A stretch of 64,000 nucleotides of DNA. It comes from Caenorhabditis elegans (lineage: Eukaryota > Nematoda > Chromadorea > Rhabditida > Rhabditidae). The position numbers and the translations under genes are program-made. How positions within the stretch are numbered: the stretch's first letter is position 1; every line of letters begins with the position of its first letter. This document shows, piece by piece, positions 22,873 through 33,530 of this stretch. Location of the stretch: positions 14,198,001-14,262,000 of the forward strand of contig NC_003279.8 of NCBI RefSeq assembly GCF_000002985.6, written 5' to 3'. The notes under the pieces are model-generated. The model was not told the origin of the DNA. It ran no database searches and saw only the letters and a program-made list of their open reading frames with translations.

Positions 22873-25800
22873 TTATCCGCCCAACAAAAAGTTGTCCAGA
22901 GCACTGTAAAGCTTGTCGAGGTCCGTATTGGAGTTGAGTGGCCATACGGGAATGTTAAGCTGCAAAATAAAATTTTTTAGTGAAAAAAAACCAGGAATTT
23001 GTATTATTTTGTTGGTAGACGCATTTTTTCATAGCTGCATTATTACAAAAGTTGTAAGTGCACAGGGGTGGGAATTTCGGGCAAATTGGCAATTTGCCGG
23101 AATTAAAAATTTCCGGCAAATTGGCGAATTTCCGGTATTAAAAATTTCCAGCGAATTGACAAATTGCCGGAATTGAAAATTTCTGGCAAATTAGCAAATT
23201 GCCGGAAATAAAAATTTCCGGCAAACCGGCATATTGCCTGAATTAAGAATTTCCAGCAGACTGGCAAATTGCCGGAATTAAAATTTTCCGGCAAATTTTT
23301 AAGTTTTAAGTGTTTCTGTCTTATAAAAAAATCCCTCTAAACGATTCCGGCAAATTGATATCCTGCAAACGGCAAATCGGCAATTTGCCGGAATTAAAAT
23401 TTTCCGGCAAATTGAAAAATTGCCGGAATTAAAAATTTTCGGCAAATCGAAAAACCGGCAGTTTGTGGACTTGCCAAATTTGTAGACAAAAAACAATTTT
23501 CGAAACTGCCGCCGACCCTTGAGGTGCACAATAAATTTTGAACCTTCATAAGTCAACAGGTAATAGAGCAATCAAAAAATTATTAACAGACGAAATGTAG
23601 CAAATTTTGTCTACAATGTTTTGAATGTTAACAACTTTTTGATAACTCCGATATATTTGAAGTTACAGGCCTTTAAAGTTAGGCGGCTCATGTTATAAGT
23701 CCACAGGTAGTTGAGCTATCAAAAAGTTGCTCCGAAACAAATTGTAGTGAATTTTTTGTAGACAGTTTTGTCAATTTGAAATTTTTTAAGAAACCTATTT
23801 TCAGCAAAGTTTTAGGGTTTGAGCTTTGAGCTTGAAAAATTGAGCTTTGAAGATTGGAAAACCTTTCGAAAATTGGAATAACTCGGCAGATAATTAAACT
23901 ATCGAAAACTTGATACAAGACAAATTGTAGAAAAATTATTGCAGATTATATTTTTAATTAGTAGTTTTTTGATAACTTTAACAATTCCAGAGATATAAGG
24001 GGTTAAAGTACACATACAGAGAGCACTTTTTTGGGAAAAAAATTCCCGCATTTTCTGTAGATCAAACCATTATGGGACAACCGGACACCACATAAAAAGG
24101 TGAAATGGCTCACTTTAAACCCCTATAACTTTGCGGGAAGGTGAGTTATAAAAATTTGGTAAACTGACAAAATGAAGCAAATTTCTTGGAGTTTGATTTT
24201 GTAATTAACATTTTTTTAATAACAATAACAGTTCTCAAGCTAAAGAGGTTCAAAGTTTCAGATTAACTTTAAATACAAATATGTATAAATCTACGTAGTA
24301 AAAAGATATCAAAAACTTGTGAACCAACTAATTATAGCAAATTTCTCCAGCTATTCAAAAAAAAACCAACCCTCTTAGCAGAATTTGCCGTATCCCCAGA
24401 AGTAATGCATATAAAACTGCACTTCTTCCCGAATCTCGACTGAATCTTCTCGAAAACCGACTCCTTCCCCTGTTTCGATATCGAGTAGATATTCTCCACA
24501 GGCACCGAAGAGTTGAGCCCTGAGATCATCAGTTGAGCAGCTCCGAGCACAAGTCCGTCGTTGGAGAGCACTACATTCGCGTATTTTTCAGCTGAGAGCT
24601 TCGACTTTTCCACTACAAGGTCCATACAACGCTGAGCACATGGCCAGCGTTGACCGAAATTGGGGAGGGTCTGGAGCTGGATTGCAGACTGGTAGAGCTC
24701 TGTGGCCTCACGGGCTCCAAATCCGACGCGTTCCAGGAGCTCTGAAATTTTCAAATATTTTTTTTTGGATTTTTTTTGAATATTTATTTATTTTTTTTTA
24801 ATTTAAAAAAGTTACCAAAATTAAATCCATTCTGCTCCTGCTTAAACCCAGCCACGTCATTTTTTGTCGAATTTTCTGTGTAAAATTGCCGGAAAGCTGA
24901 ATATTTTGGTGCGACACGTCGCATAACGTCAAGTCCACGTAGATTATCGATTGGTCCCGAGTCCATGGTGGTTTCATCCACGACGGCGTCCTCGATATTG
25001 GTGATGTCACCTTCTAGGAACTGAAACATGAGGAAGATGAGATTTTGAAGGCGTTTCAGTGAGAAATTCGAAAAGAGCAAGAAATTTGTAGCATTTTGAG
25101 CTAAAAAAATTGATTTTTAAAAGTTCAAAAATAAATTTGAAAAAAAAATTTTCGAAAAAAATTGATTTTTTCAAACTTCTGAAAAATTTTTCATTTTTGA
25201 TATTTTTTGCTGATTTTTGGCTCAAAATGCTCCAAATTTTTGGAATTTTTATTAAAAACTTTGTTATATATTTTATGTGCGCCAAAAACATAATAAAAGA
25301 TTTTTAAAACTTCAAAATTTAAATTTAAAAAAAAAAAAATTTTTCAAGATTTTGTAAAGTTGCTCATTTTTGATATTTTTTGCTGATTTTTGGCTCAAAT
25401 TGCTCCAAATTTTTCACATTTTTAGAAAACTTTATATTTTCGCGTTTCAGCATACATATAAAATTTTAAAAAAAACTTGAATTATCCAAAAAAAAAATCG
25501 AAAATTTCAAGTATTCTTAAAAATTTTTTTTGACATTTAAATTAATATTTATAGGTATTTTTTGTTTAAAAAATTTAACTTTAATTAAAAAACTTAAAAT
25601 AAATTTATTTTAATTTAAAATTTTACAAATAAAAAATTTCGAACCTAAAAAATCACAAAAAACTCACTTAAAAAATTTTTTAAAAACATTTCTCAATTTT
25701 CTTAATTTTTATCAATTTCTATCAATTTTTAGCTCAAAATGCTCCAAATTTCATGATCTACACGATTTTCAGTATGATTTTCCATTTTCTCTACTCACAA

Positions 25801-28800
25801 ACCTCATTAACATCTGCAAAATTGTTCAAAGCGATTCTCTCCATCAAATGTGAGACACTATTCGCGGCTCTTGCATAAAATTCATTAGTATGAGTAACAG
25901 ATGCCAGGTAGTTCCGGGAAATCACCGCAATATCGTCAATATCCCAAATAAAGACTCTCGCGTAGGTCTCATCGCCTGGGGAGCAGGAGCCCGTCTTCTT
26001 TTTCTTGGAGACCTTCGGTTTTTTCTCCTTTAGGCTGAAGCTTGTGACTGTTGACGGGACACCTGTCGAGCCATCTGATGAAGTTCCGAGGTTGACGGCA
26101 TCTGTTCCCAAGACCGAGCTGGCTACACTCTAAAAATTTTAAATTTAACTTTAAAGCTAATTATCTTAAAAACTAGCCAAGCTATCAAAAAGTTGCCAAC
26201 TAACAAAATATTCATCACAAAATTTCAAACATTTTTGTAGTTAAAAATTTTTTGATAGCTTTAACCGCTGCAGAGTTACAAAGGTTTGAAGTTGGTGGTG
26301 CAGAAATAGTGTGGCGGCGGGGAGAGTGCGGAGGGGGAGAGTGCGCTGCGTCTCCCCCTTCTCCACACTCTCTCCGCCTCGAGGAAGGGCGCCAACTTTA
26401 AAACCGGGTAACTTTGAAACCAGCATAGCTAGAGAAAAGTTGTCAAATGCAAAAATGTAGCAAATTTTCTGCTCAACAATTTTTAGTTAACAAAATTTAT
26501 CGGAAAGCTTTTAGTTTTGGAGATATGAGAGCCTAAAAGTTGTAAACCTCAAATTTTCAGGGGCAAAACACTACTTTTATATTTTTTATATTATCATATT
26601 TCCTGTACGTTCTCTACACTTTAAAATTTAACCCGAAAAATTGAAAAAAAAATCAATAGTTTACAATTTCCCCAAGTGGCTCAATGCGATTTCGGACGGC
26701 TGCCAATCAGAAGACCGGGGTTCGAGTCCGCACGGTGGCTAAATATTTTGTTTTGGTGTTTTTAGATTAATTTGGGTATGAAAATTTTGAATTTCTACAT
26801 TACAAGGCATGAAAACGCTGTTTTTTTAAACCCTGAAAACTTTAAAACTAGAATAGCTAGAAAAAAATTTCGACTGAGAAAATGTAGGAAATTTTTTTTT
26901 CTTAACAATTTGTTAGTTCCCAAGTTTAACTAAAAACCTTAATTTCAAAAAAAAAACGAACCGCATAAGCAGCTGCCGTTGTCGCATTCAGCGGGTTGTA
27001 GTACGGAGCAGCGGTGCCTCCACGGAGATTTGTGTAGTAGGGGTTCTGATATGCCGCCGCCGCCGATGTGTAATCTACCGGATAACTTCCTGAAAACTCG
27101 TATATTAGTATGAAGGTCTATTCATTTGACCTACCGTAATACGAGGGCGTTGTCAGCGAGTATGGGAAGGCTGTGGTGCCGGCACGCAGGTTTGCAGTCA
27201 CCTGCTGATAGTAGTTGGCAGGATTTGCAGAGGTGTACATTGCGTATTGAGGATAGGAGTTGTATTGGTATTGAGATGTTACTGATGATGTAAGGGAGGT
27301 TGTGGAAGAGGTGGAACCTGGAAAATAAAAAATATAAATGAATATTAAAGGATGTTTTAGAAAAGTGAACATAACTTTTTTTCGAATTGAGATATCAAAA
27401 AATTGACAAATTGCAAATTGTTCCTTACAAAATTTTAAACATTTTGTTAGCTGAACACTTTTTTTAGCTCTATTAGTTCCAGAGTTACAGGTGTTCAAAG
27501 ATCGCGCGCCTGAGAGAGCGTGTGGTGGAAGGAGACGCAGTGTGCTATAGCTGTCTGCCACCTCCTCCCGCACACACTATTTCTCCTGCCTAACTTTGAA
27601 AGCTTGTAACTCTAAAACCACAACAGCTACGGAAAAGTTTTCAACTAACGAAATACTCAAAATTTTGTGAGGAATGTTTTGTTAGTTGACAACTTTTTTC
27701 TAGCTTTTCTAGTTTTGGAAATACAGGCTTAGAAAGGGGGGGATGTCTCCTGAACCATAAACGCTAAGGAAAAGTTGTCAACTGACAGAATACTCGAAAT
27801 TTTGTGAGGAATATTTTGTTAGTTGACAACTTTTTTCTAGCTTTTTTAGTTTCGGAAATACGGGGATTGAAAGATAATAGGCCGGCCAAAAATCGCAAGG
27901 GGTTAAGCATAGAAAAACATTTATAACTCCTGATCTATAATAGGTATCAAAAAGTTGGTGACTAACAAAGTACTCAAATTTTTGTGAGGAATATTTTGTT
28001 AGTTGAAAACTTTTCGCTAGCTTATCTAGTTCTAGAGTTACAGGCCCGAAAAGGCTTTGGGCCTAAAAGAGCGCGAGGCGAATACCTCAGTAACTCCTGA
28101 ACTATAAGAGATTTTAAAAAGTTTTCAACTAACAAAAAGCTCAAAAACAGATGAAAAAAATGTAATTTTAAATTACACAATCTGATAAAAAACCCCAATA
28201 TAAAAAAACCGGAAGTTTAACCCTAAAAAATCCCATAAACCCTTCAAAAAAAAGTGTTCAAAGAAGACATATGTCTCGTCAATCTAACAACAAGAAATGG
28301 TGGTATGAATAGGGTGTGTGTGTGTATGCTCACAGAGCACACACACACACACACAGGAGGCGGTACTCAACGTACGGTTGTCAGGTCAAGGGACTAGAGA
28401 GCATTGGAAACAGGGAGAGGCGAGAGAAAACCAGATGCGTTACGTAATTGTTATAGGGATTTGCATGGAGGTCAATTAGTCGCTCACACGTGTGCAATTG
28501 TTATTTTTCTGGTGGCAGGAGTTTAGGCCTGAACTCTCAAGGCTTGAAATCTTTAGGTTGGCAGTAAATTGGGGCTTCAGATTAGGCTGGGCTTAGGCTT
28601 AGGCTTAGGCTTAAGTTTAGGCTTCGGCCTATTCTTAGGTCTAATTTCAAGCTTAAGCTTAGCCTTAGGTTCAGGCTTAAGCCTAGGCCTAATTTCAAGC
28701 TTAGGCTTAGGCTTAGACTTAGGCTTACGCCTAGGCTTAGGCATAGGCATAGGCATAAGCTTAGGCTCAGGATTATGCTTAGACTTGAGCTTGGGCTTGG

Positions 28801-31800
28801 GCTTAGGCTTAGGCTTAGGCTTAGGCTTAATCTTAGACCTAGTTTTATACTTAGGCTTAGGTTTAGGCTTTGACTTTTTCACAGGCTTAGGCTTAGGCTT
28901 AGGCCTATTTTCAAGCTTAGGATCAGGCCTAGACTTAAGCTTGGGCTTCGGCTTAGGCTTTGACCCCTCTTCGAAATCCCAACTCACCGTAGGCCTCGGA
29001 AATAGCTGCAAGATCAACTGTAGGGATATCCTTATCACCTGGCTGGCTAGCCGGTAGGGCCGTCCAAATCGTGGAGGAATCTGATGTGGTGGCCATTCTG
29101 AAGATCAAATTTAAGGCGCGAAGGGTGCTAAAAACTCACGAGAAATTCGAATTCCCGGTTGGGTCAAGCGAGGGATCCAATGTCGTCCCGGTGCCCAGCA
29201 GGAAGGTTTTTAGTTTTTGACCCTGAAATTAGAAAGTATAAAAAATTTGCAACATTTTGAAAATTTACAACTTTTTTCTATCTAGCCTAGTTTAAGAGTT
29301 ATAAGGTGATAAAGTTTCCCTAAATTTTTTTGACATGAGAGAGCGTGGAGTAGGGGGAGACGCAGCACGCTCTCGTCGTCTCTCCCCTCCCCTCCCTCCA
29401 TGCTCTTTCTTCACTTAATCTTCAAACCCCTGTAACTTTGCAGGGGAACGAGCTATAAAAAAGTTGTCAACTAACAAAATGTAGGAAATTTTAAACCGAA
29501 TAATTTGTTAATTGACAACTTTTCTTTAGCTACTCCAGATTTCGAGTTATAAGGGTTTGAAGTTGTTCCGCGAAAAAAAATTGTGTCAAAAATTTCAAGT
29601 AGGGCTATTTTCATCATAATCTTGTTAAAATCCACCATCACTAATTATTCAATCTAACAAGCATTTAAGTAGGGAGATACACACATCTGCTAGCTAAGTG
29701 CACACCTGCTGACTAATTGAGTGTCATCTATACCGCCAGCCTAATGGACCTTATAGTAGGCAAAACGGAGAAATTCTCAGTTAGTTGGTTTGGTTAAAAA
29801 AATAATTTTCCCAACATTTCATAAATTAAAAAAAAAATTGCCCGATTGGCTCAGTGTGATTTTCAGCGGCTACCAATCTCACGGCCATGGTTCGAACCCC
29901 CGCTGTGGTATATATTTTTATTTAGGTGTTTTTATACCAAAGCGGGCCTGCTGAATACAAATTTCTAGTTAGCAATATTTTAAGTTCTCGGAAATTTTGA
30001 TTTTCAGAAAAACAACTTTTTTAAAGGCTTGTATTGCACATTTAGCCTAGAGTACCCTAAAAATGAGGTGAATATACTGAAAAAAACTTATCAAAATAAT
30101 TGAAAATCAGCAAAAATTGTTTTTTTTTATTTTTCAGAAAAATTGCCCGATTGGCTCAGTGTGATTTTCAACGGCAACCAATCTCATGACCATGGTTCGA
30201 ACCCCCGCTGTGGCATATATTTTTGTTTTGGTGTTTGTATACTAAACCGGGTCTGCTGGATACAAATTTCGAGTTAGCAATATTTTAAGTTCTCGGAAAT
30301 CTTTATTTCTAGCAAAGAACATATATTTTTCTTGTAATTTGGATCAAGGGTGTCGGTTTTTCGATTTTTCCAGAAAATCGAAAAATTAAAAATTTTCGAT
30401 TTTTCGTTTTTTCAAATTCGAAAAATCGAAAATTTTTCGTTTTTCGATTTTCCGAAAAAAACGAAAAATCGAAAATCGAAAAATTTTTCGATTTTTGAAA
30501 TAAACTTACAAAACAGCTGATAATGTTTTATTTTTGAACCTTTTCGTTGTAGGAGGTTGTAAATATCTATTCAAAAAGGGTTCCCCCACAGGGAAGGATA
30601 ATCAAAACAGTAAATTTTCACTGAAAAACATCGAAAAATCGAAAAATCGAAAAAATCAAAAAAATCGAAAAATCGAAAAATGACACCCTTGATTCGGATG
30701 TACATTAAGCCTAGAATACCCTAAAAATGAGGCTAATATACTGAAAAAAAAAACTTAACAAAATAATTGAAAATCAGCAAAAATCCCTCATTTTTAAAAA
30801 TTTTCAGAAAAGTTGTCCAAATGGCTCTGTGCGATTTTCAGCGGCTACCAAAGTTACAACCAGGGCTCGAACCCCCGCTGTGGCATATATTTTTATTTAG
30901 GTGTTTTTATACTAAACCGGGGAATTTTTTATCAAATCTTGAAATGCTCACTGAGCCCAGGATATTTTAAAAACCAGCTCAAAATTTGGAGAAATTGCCT
31001 ACAAACCAACAAAAACCCTCGATTTTCAAAATTTTCAAAAAAATTGACCGTATGGCTCAGTGGGATTCTCGGCGTCTACCAATCTCACGGCCCGGGTTCG
31101 AACCCCCGCTGTGGCATATATTTTTTCTTTTTCTTTTTCAATGCTTTTACAGACTTCTGAACCCCATCAGGACCCCTCCAAAGCTTGCGAATTTCCGTTC
31201 TCAGGAATAATGACGAAACCCGAGCCACCACTCCATTTACATACAGCTCTCAGCTTCTTCTTCCCTCACTACTTTCAAGGCGTCGGACGGGGTGCTTCAC
31301 AAACAATGCCATCTGTATTTGTTTGCTCGGCGAGCAGTAGCACAGGAGCTTTACATATGTCGCTGTTGTTCAAATACACGGTAGTGGAGGTGATAACTAG
31401 GCCGGGGGGCAGTGAAGTAATGAGTGAAAAAATTAAAATTTTGATAAAAACCGGCCAAAAAAATTTGACTTGAATCAATCCCGGAGGGTTCCCCAAAAGC
31501 CCTAAAACTTAGTAAGAGCCCGGTGCGGAAAAAAGGTATAAGGGTATCTAGTTTCAAGTGACCGCCGGCGAACAGGTAAGAAAAGAGCCGCGGGAGTTTT
31601 CTCAGAGCTCCCCGCCACCAAACAGGTGTTGCGATTTCTACCATAACTCGGTGGAGAGCATAGTTCGAGGAAAGTTGTCAACTAGCAAAATATTACTTGG
31701 AAAATTTCCTACAATTTTGTGGTTGGAAACTTTTTTCTTGCTATTCTAGTTTTAAAGTTACGAGGGTTTTAAAAATTTAAAAATAAGCGCCAGGAAATTT

Positions 31801-33242
31801 TCAAACTCATCTCTTATGCTCATTGAGCCATTTTCTGACTCGTGACTAAAATTTTCGACATGCCTATACCCAAATTAGTCTAAAACACCAAAAAAAAAAA
31901 ATTAAGCCACAGCGCGGACTCGAACCCGGTCTTCTGCTTGGAAGCCCACCAAAATCCCACTGAGCCACTTGCACCAAATTTTCGAAATTTTATTTTTGGA
32001 TTTTTTACTGCTTTGCCACAGAAATTGTGCATCGAAGAGCCCCAAGACCTCTGAATTCGATCCCGTCACCACAGGGGGTCCCCCCAACTGTTGCAAGTTG
32101 GCTAATGATGGCTATATAATGATGTAATATGGTTGCGTGAGGGGGTATCTAGACTCAACTGGGTATTGGAAAAAGACTAAGGGGTGCCTAAAATCAACTA
32201 GTCGCATAAATTGACCAAAAAAAAAATCCAAAATTTACAATAGGGATGTACATCATAATTTTTGATAATTTTTCTGATTAATGTCAGTTTAAAAGGCGAT
32301 TCGGAGCAAGTTCCTAGTTAAAAATGTATCTTTTTGGAAAAATAGTGAAAATCAAAAATAAGTGTGCTCATTGAGCACCAGGTGACCCAGACATTTGTTT
32401 ACGTGGATTATAAACTTCGCTAATTATTGATTTGTTTATTTTTCCGAGTTGCAACAAAGTTCGGAATTTTCTACTAAAAAACTTCAACCTAGAAGTTTAA
32501 AAGATAGAAATTTGAACTCAGCGCACTCAAATTAATCTAGAAACAGTAAAATGAAAAAATTGTGCCACAGTGCGGACTCGAACCCCGGTCGTCAGATTGG
32601 AAGTCATCCGAAATCCCACTGCGCCACTTGGACCAAATTTTCGAAATTGCGAAAAATGAAGAGTAAAAGCTCTGAAAAAAGTTTATTTCAGCTTAAAAAT
32701 CTACATTTTTATCTGAAACCCCAACCCCGTACCATTAAAATTCGCAGTTCTACTCGTTTTGAGCTCCGAGAGCTTTTTTTCTGGGTTACAAGGAAATTAA
32801 AGCCAAGAATCATTTATATAGCTCATCCACACAAAAACAAAAATAAATGCTACAGCGGGGACTCGAACCCCGGGCTTCTGCTCGGAAGCTGTCCAAAAAC
32901 CCACTGCGCCATTCAGGAACATTTTTAAGATTAGAAATATCGATTTTTCGAGTTTTTTAAATTAAAGTTCACGGTTTAGAAAACTCACAAAATACAGAGA
33001 ACATTGTAGGAGAGGTTAGCTAGAACTGTCTAGGTACTGAATGGGGAAAGGAGGTACATGGAGGGGGGGGGGGGGGGGGGGGGGGGGGTGTCTTGGAAGA
33101 GCTCATCTTACAGACAGACCCTTCTCGCAGAACTTTCTCCAGTTTCATCACCATGCCGATATTTGATACTTTTGGGATGGGGTACCGGGCGCCCGGGGGC
33201 GCCCTGAAGCGACATATAACTCACCTCAGAATCTGGAAGCAT
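22873..33242 (-). CDS. eya-1: Eyes absent homolog (transcription cofactor / Asp-based phosphatase), 503 aa
   Basis: Eyes absent proteins pair with Six homeodomain factors in the nucleus and carry a HAD-type protein tyrosine phosphatase domain. Nine exons join in frame: 33225-33242, 29140-29222, 28988-29097, 27135-27317, 26962-27089, 25803-26129, 24816-25020, 24371-24741, 22873-22959. The tiny first exon encodes MLPDSE followed by GTGAGT. Residues to about 200 are rich in Tyr/Ser/Thr/Ala (QYQYNSYPQYAMYT), the usual transactivation region. A basic patch KEKKPKVSKKKK precedes the domain. Motif I is VFIWDIDD, keeping the nucleophile and second Asp (about D237, D239) where vertebrate proteins have WDLDET. 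Later family motifs are VPVENIYSISKQGKESVFE, RFG and ITSGD (about D467). The end NTDLDKLYSALDNFLL matches the family C terminus. The intron after SAKR uses a GTTGGT donor. The 3.9 kb intron 1 and most others are repeat-filled. The symbol is from family recognition; the 5' exon is the least certain part. Confidence 0.93.
23064..23525. repeat. AATTGCCGGAATT / GGCAAATT array in eya-1 last intron
   Basis: A ~30 bp degenerate repeat of the form AAATTGCCGGAATTAAAAAT then TTCCGGC occurs about 13 times. The block starts AGGGGTGGGAATTTCGGGCA and ends CTGCCGCCGACCCTTGAGG, so its borders resemble those of the foldback elements at 12.8 and 30.3 kb. Confidence 0.75.
23530..24330. repeat. Degenerate foldback units and partial CACGTGG element in eya-1 intron
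   Basis: Weakly conserved units (TAACAGACGAAATGTAGCAA; ATCAAAAAGTTGCTCC; GTAACTTTTGATAACTTT-like arms) fill the intron. A truncated foldback copy at 24016-24090 has TTTTTGGGAAAAAAATTCCC, GTAGATCAAACCATTATGGG and the terminal CGGACACCACAT. No coding signal is seen. Confidence 0.55.
25021..25800. other. AT-rich eya-1 intron
   Basis: It holds a loose repeat of TTTTTGATATTTTTTGCTGA and TTTTTGGCTCAAAATGCTCC (about 25190, 25365 and 25720). Nothing else is recognised. Confidence 0.5.
26155..26510. repeat. Palindromic repeat unit in eya-1 intron 5
   Basis: TAGCCAAGCTATCAAAAAGT arms with a GTGGCGGCGGGGAGAGTGCG / CTGCGTCTCCCCCTTCTCCA block, the same family as in the bestrophin introns. Confidence 0.7.
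26670..26740 (+). repeat. tRNA-derived repeat, copy 1
   Basis: AAGTGGCTCAATGCGATTTC gives an A-box-like segment and GGGGTTCGAGTCCGC a B box. The acceptor ends do not pair, so it is not a functional tRNA. It is the first of 27 related copies between here and 47.9 kb, inside eya-1 intron 5. Confidence 0.75.
27350..28150. repeat. Palindromic repeat array in eya-1 intron
   Basis: Four units near 27400, 27620, 27790 and 27960 share CAACTAACGAAATACTC and TGTGAGGAATATTTTGTTAG. This subfamily is distinct from the bestrophin intron units (TGTAGG replaced by ACTC). One unit includes GGAGACGCAGTGTGCTATAG. Confidence 0.75.
28308..28356. repeat. GT/CA microsatellite pair
   Basis: GGTGTGTGTGTGTATG is separated by TCACAGAG from a run of ACACACACACACACACAC, so the two halves can form a hairpin. 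Confidence 0.85.
28584..28972 (+). repeat. Degenerate TTAGGC (telomere-type) interstitial array
   Basis: About 390 bases are built on the hexamer TTAGGC, the C. elegans telomere unit. Runs of perfect units such as CTTAGGCTTAGGCTTAGGCT occur at several points, among single-base variants (TTAAGC, TTCGGC, CTAGGC, TTAGGT). It lies in the eya-1 intron between exons 3 and 4, beginning about 16 bases past the splice donor. Long open frames on both strands here are just the translation of a 6-base repeat. Confidence 0.93.
29225..29570. repeat. Palindromic repeat unit in eya-1 intron 1
   Basis: GAGAGCGTGGAGTAGGGGGA, ACGCAGCACGCTCTCGTCGT and GTTGTCAACTAACAAAATGT arms place it in the bestrophin-intron family. 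The next ~270 bases to 29840 show no recognised feature. Confidence 0.68.
29840..31116 (+). repeat. tRNA-derived repeats, copies 2-5 (four, plus strand)
   Basis: Copies at 29840-29909, 30145-30215, 30815-30885 and 31046-31116. They share TTGGCTCAGTGTGATTTTC-type A boxes and GGTTCGAACCCCCGCTGTGG B boxes. This 5' subgroup has GAACCCCC where later copies have GAGTCCGC. Each is followed by ATATATTTTT and, in several, by a GTGTTTTTATAC phrase, showing that flanking sequence moved with the tRNA part. Confidence 0.8.
30344..30684. mobile_element. Foldback element with TCGATTTTT simple-sequence interior
   Basis: Termini TCAAGGGTGTCGGTTTTTCG and AAAATGACACCCTTGA are inverted repeats. The arms are runs of AAAATCGAAAAATTT and complements; the centre (about 30,500-30,620) is unique-looking. 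It lies between tRNA-derived copies 3 and 4 in eya-1 intron 1. Confidence 0.75.
31117..31905. other. Unique stretch within eya-1 intron 1
   Basis: From about 31,140 to 31,560 the sequence is less AT-rich and free of the local repeat families (for example CGTCGGACGGGGTGCTTCAC). No exon with proper borders could be built on either strand. A regulatory role for eya-1 is possible but unproven. A single palindromic repeat unit follows at 31,665-31,760. Confidence 0.4.
31906..32920 (-). repeat. tRNA-derived repeats, copies 6-8 (three, minus strand)
   Basis: Copies at 31906-31975, 32564-32634 and 32849-32920, all reading GCCACAGYGCGGACTCGAAC (or GCTACAGCGGGG) on the plus strand and ending in the complement of the A box, CCCACTGAGCCA or CCCACTGCGCCA. 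The ~590 bases between copies 6 and 7 hold no recognised feature. Confidence 0.8.
33063..33088 (+). repeat. Poly-G tract, 26 G
   Basis: An uninterrupted run of 26 guanines, upstream-proximal in eya-1 intron 1. Long G runs are known to be unstable in worms lacking the DOG-1 helicase. Confidence 0.95.
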
Positions 33243-33530
33243 TTTTTTTTTGATTCAGGAATTGCGAACAATTTCAGATATATAGATTTGGAAATTGTTG
33301 AGCAAAAATTTGAGCAACTGGCACGCAGAAGCAGGGAGAGACTGACTCTGATGTATTTGTGTGTGTGTGTGTGCTCTCGTTTTCTCTGCCGGCTCTCTGA
33401 GCTCTCGGAGCTCTCACCCCTGAGCTACCGTATGTCTGAGCCAGTCGGCTGTCTGCTCGGAGCTCCGCCTTTTGGTGGAAAATCGCATTATTTTCGGATT
33501 CTGAAAAATTAATTTTGAAAAAAAAGTTTT
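33243..33530 (-). promoter_or_regulatory. eya-1: Putative eya-1 5' UTR and proximal promoter
   Basis: Immediately upstream of the MLPDSE start, read on the minus strand, lies a non-repetitive, GC-richer block. It has CACACACACAAATACATCAG, CTCTCTCCCTGCTTCTGCG, and direct repeats of GAGCTC. The base composition differs from the AT-rich intron below and the tRNA-derived repeat above. No TATA box was identified. Confidence 0.45.

Noticed and set aside
28577-29057. Overlapping open frames of about 150-160 codons on both strands (Gly/Leu-rich and Lys/Pro-rich)
   Set aside because: They are translations of the TTAGGC hexamer array, which lacks stops in several frames. Composition is purely periodic and no start or splice context is present.
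33093-33512. 139-codon plus-strand frame over the eya-1 promoter
   Set aside because: Its composition follows simple GTGTGT and CTCTGAGCTC repeats, and the opposite strand carries the eya-1 first exon.
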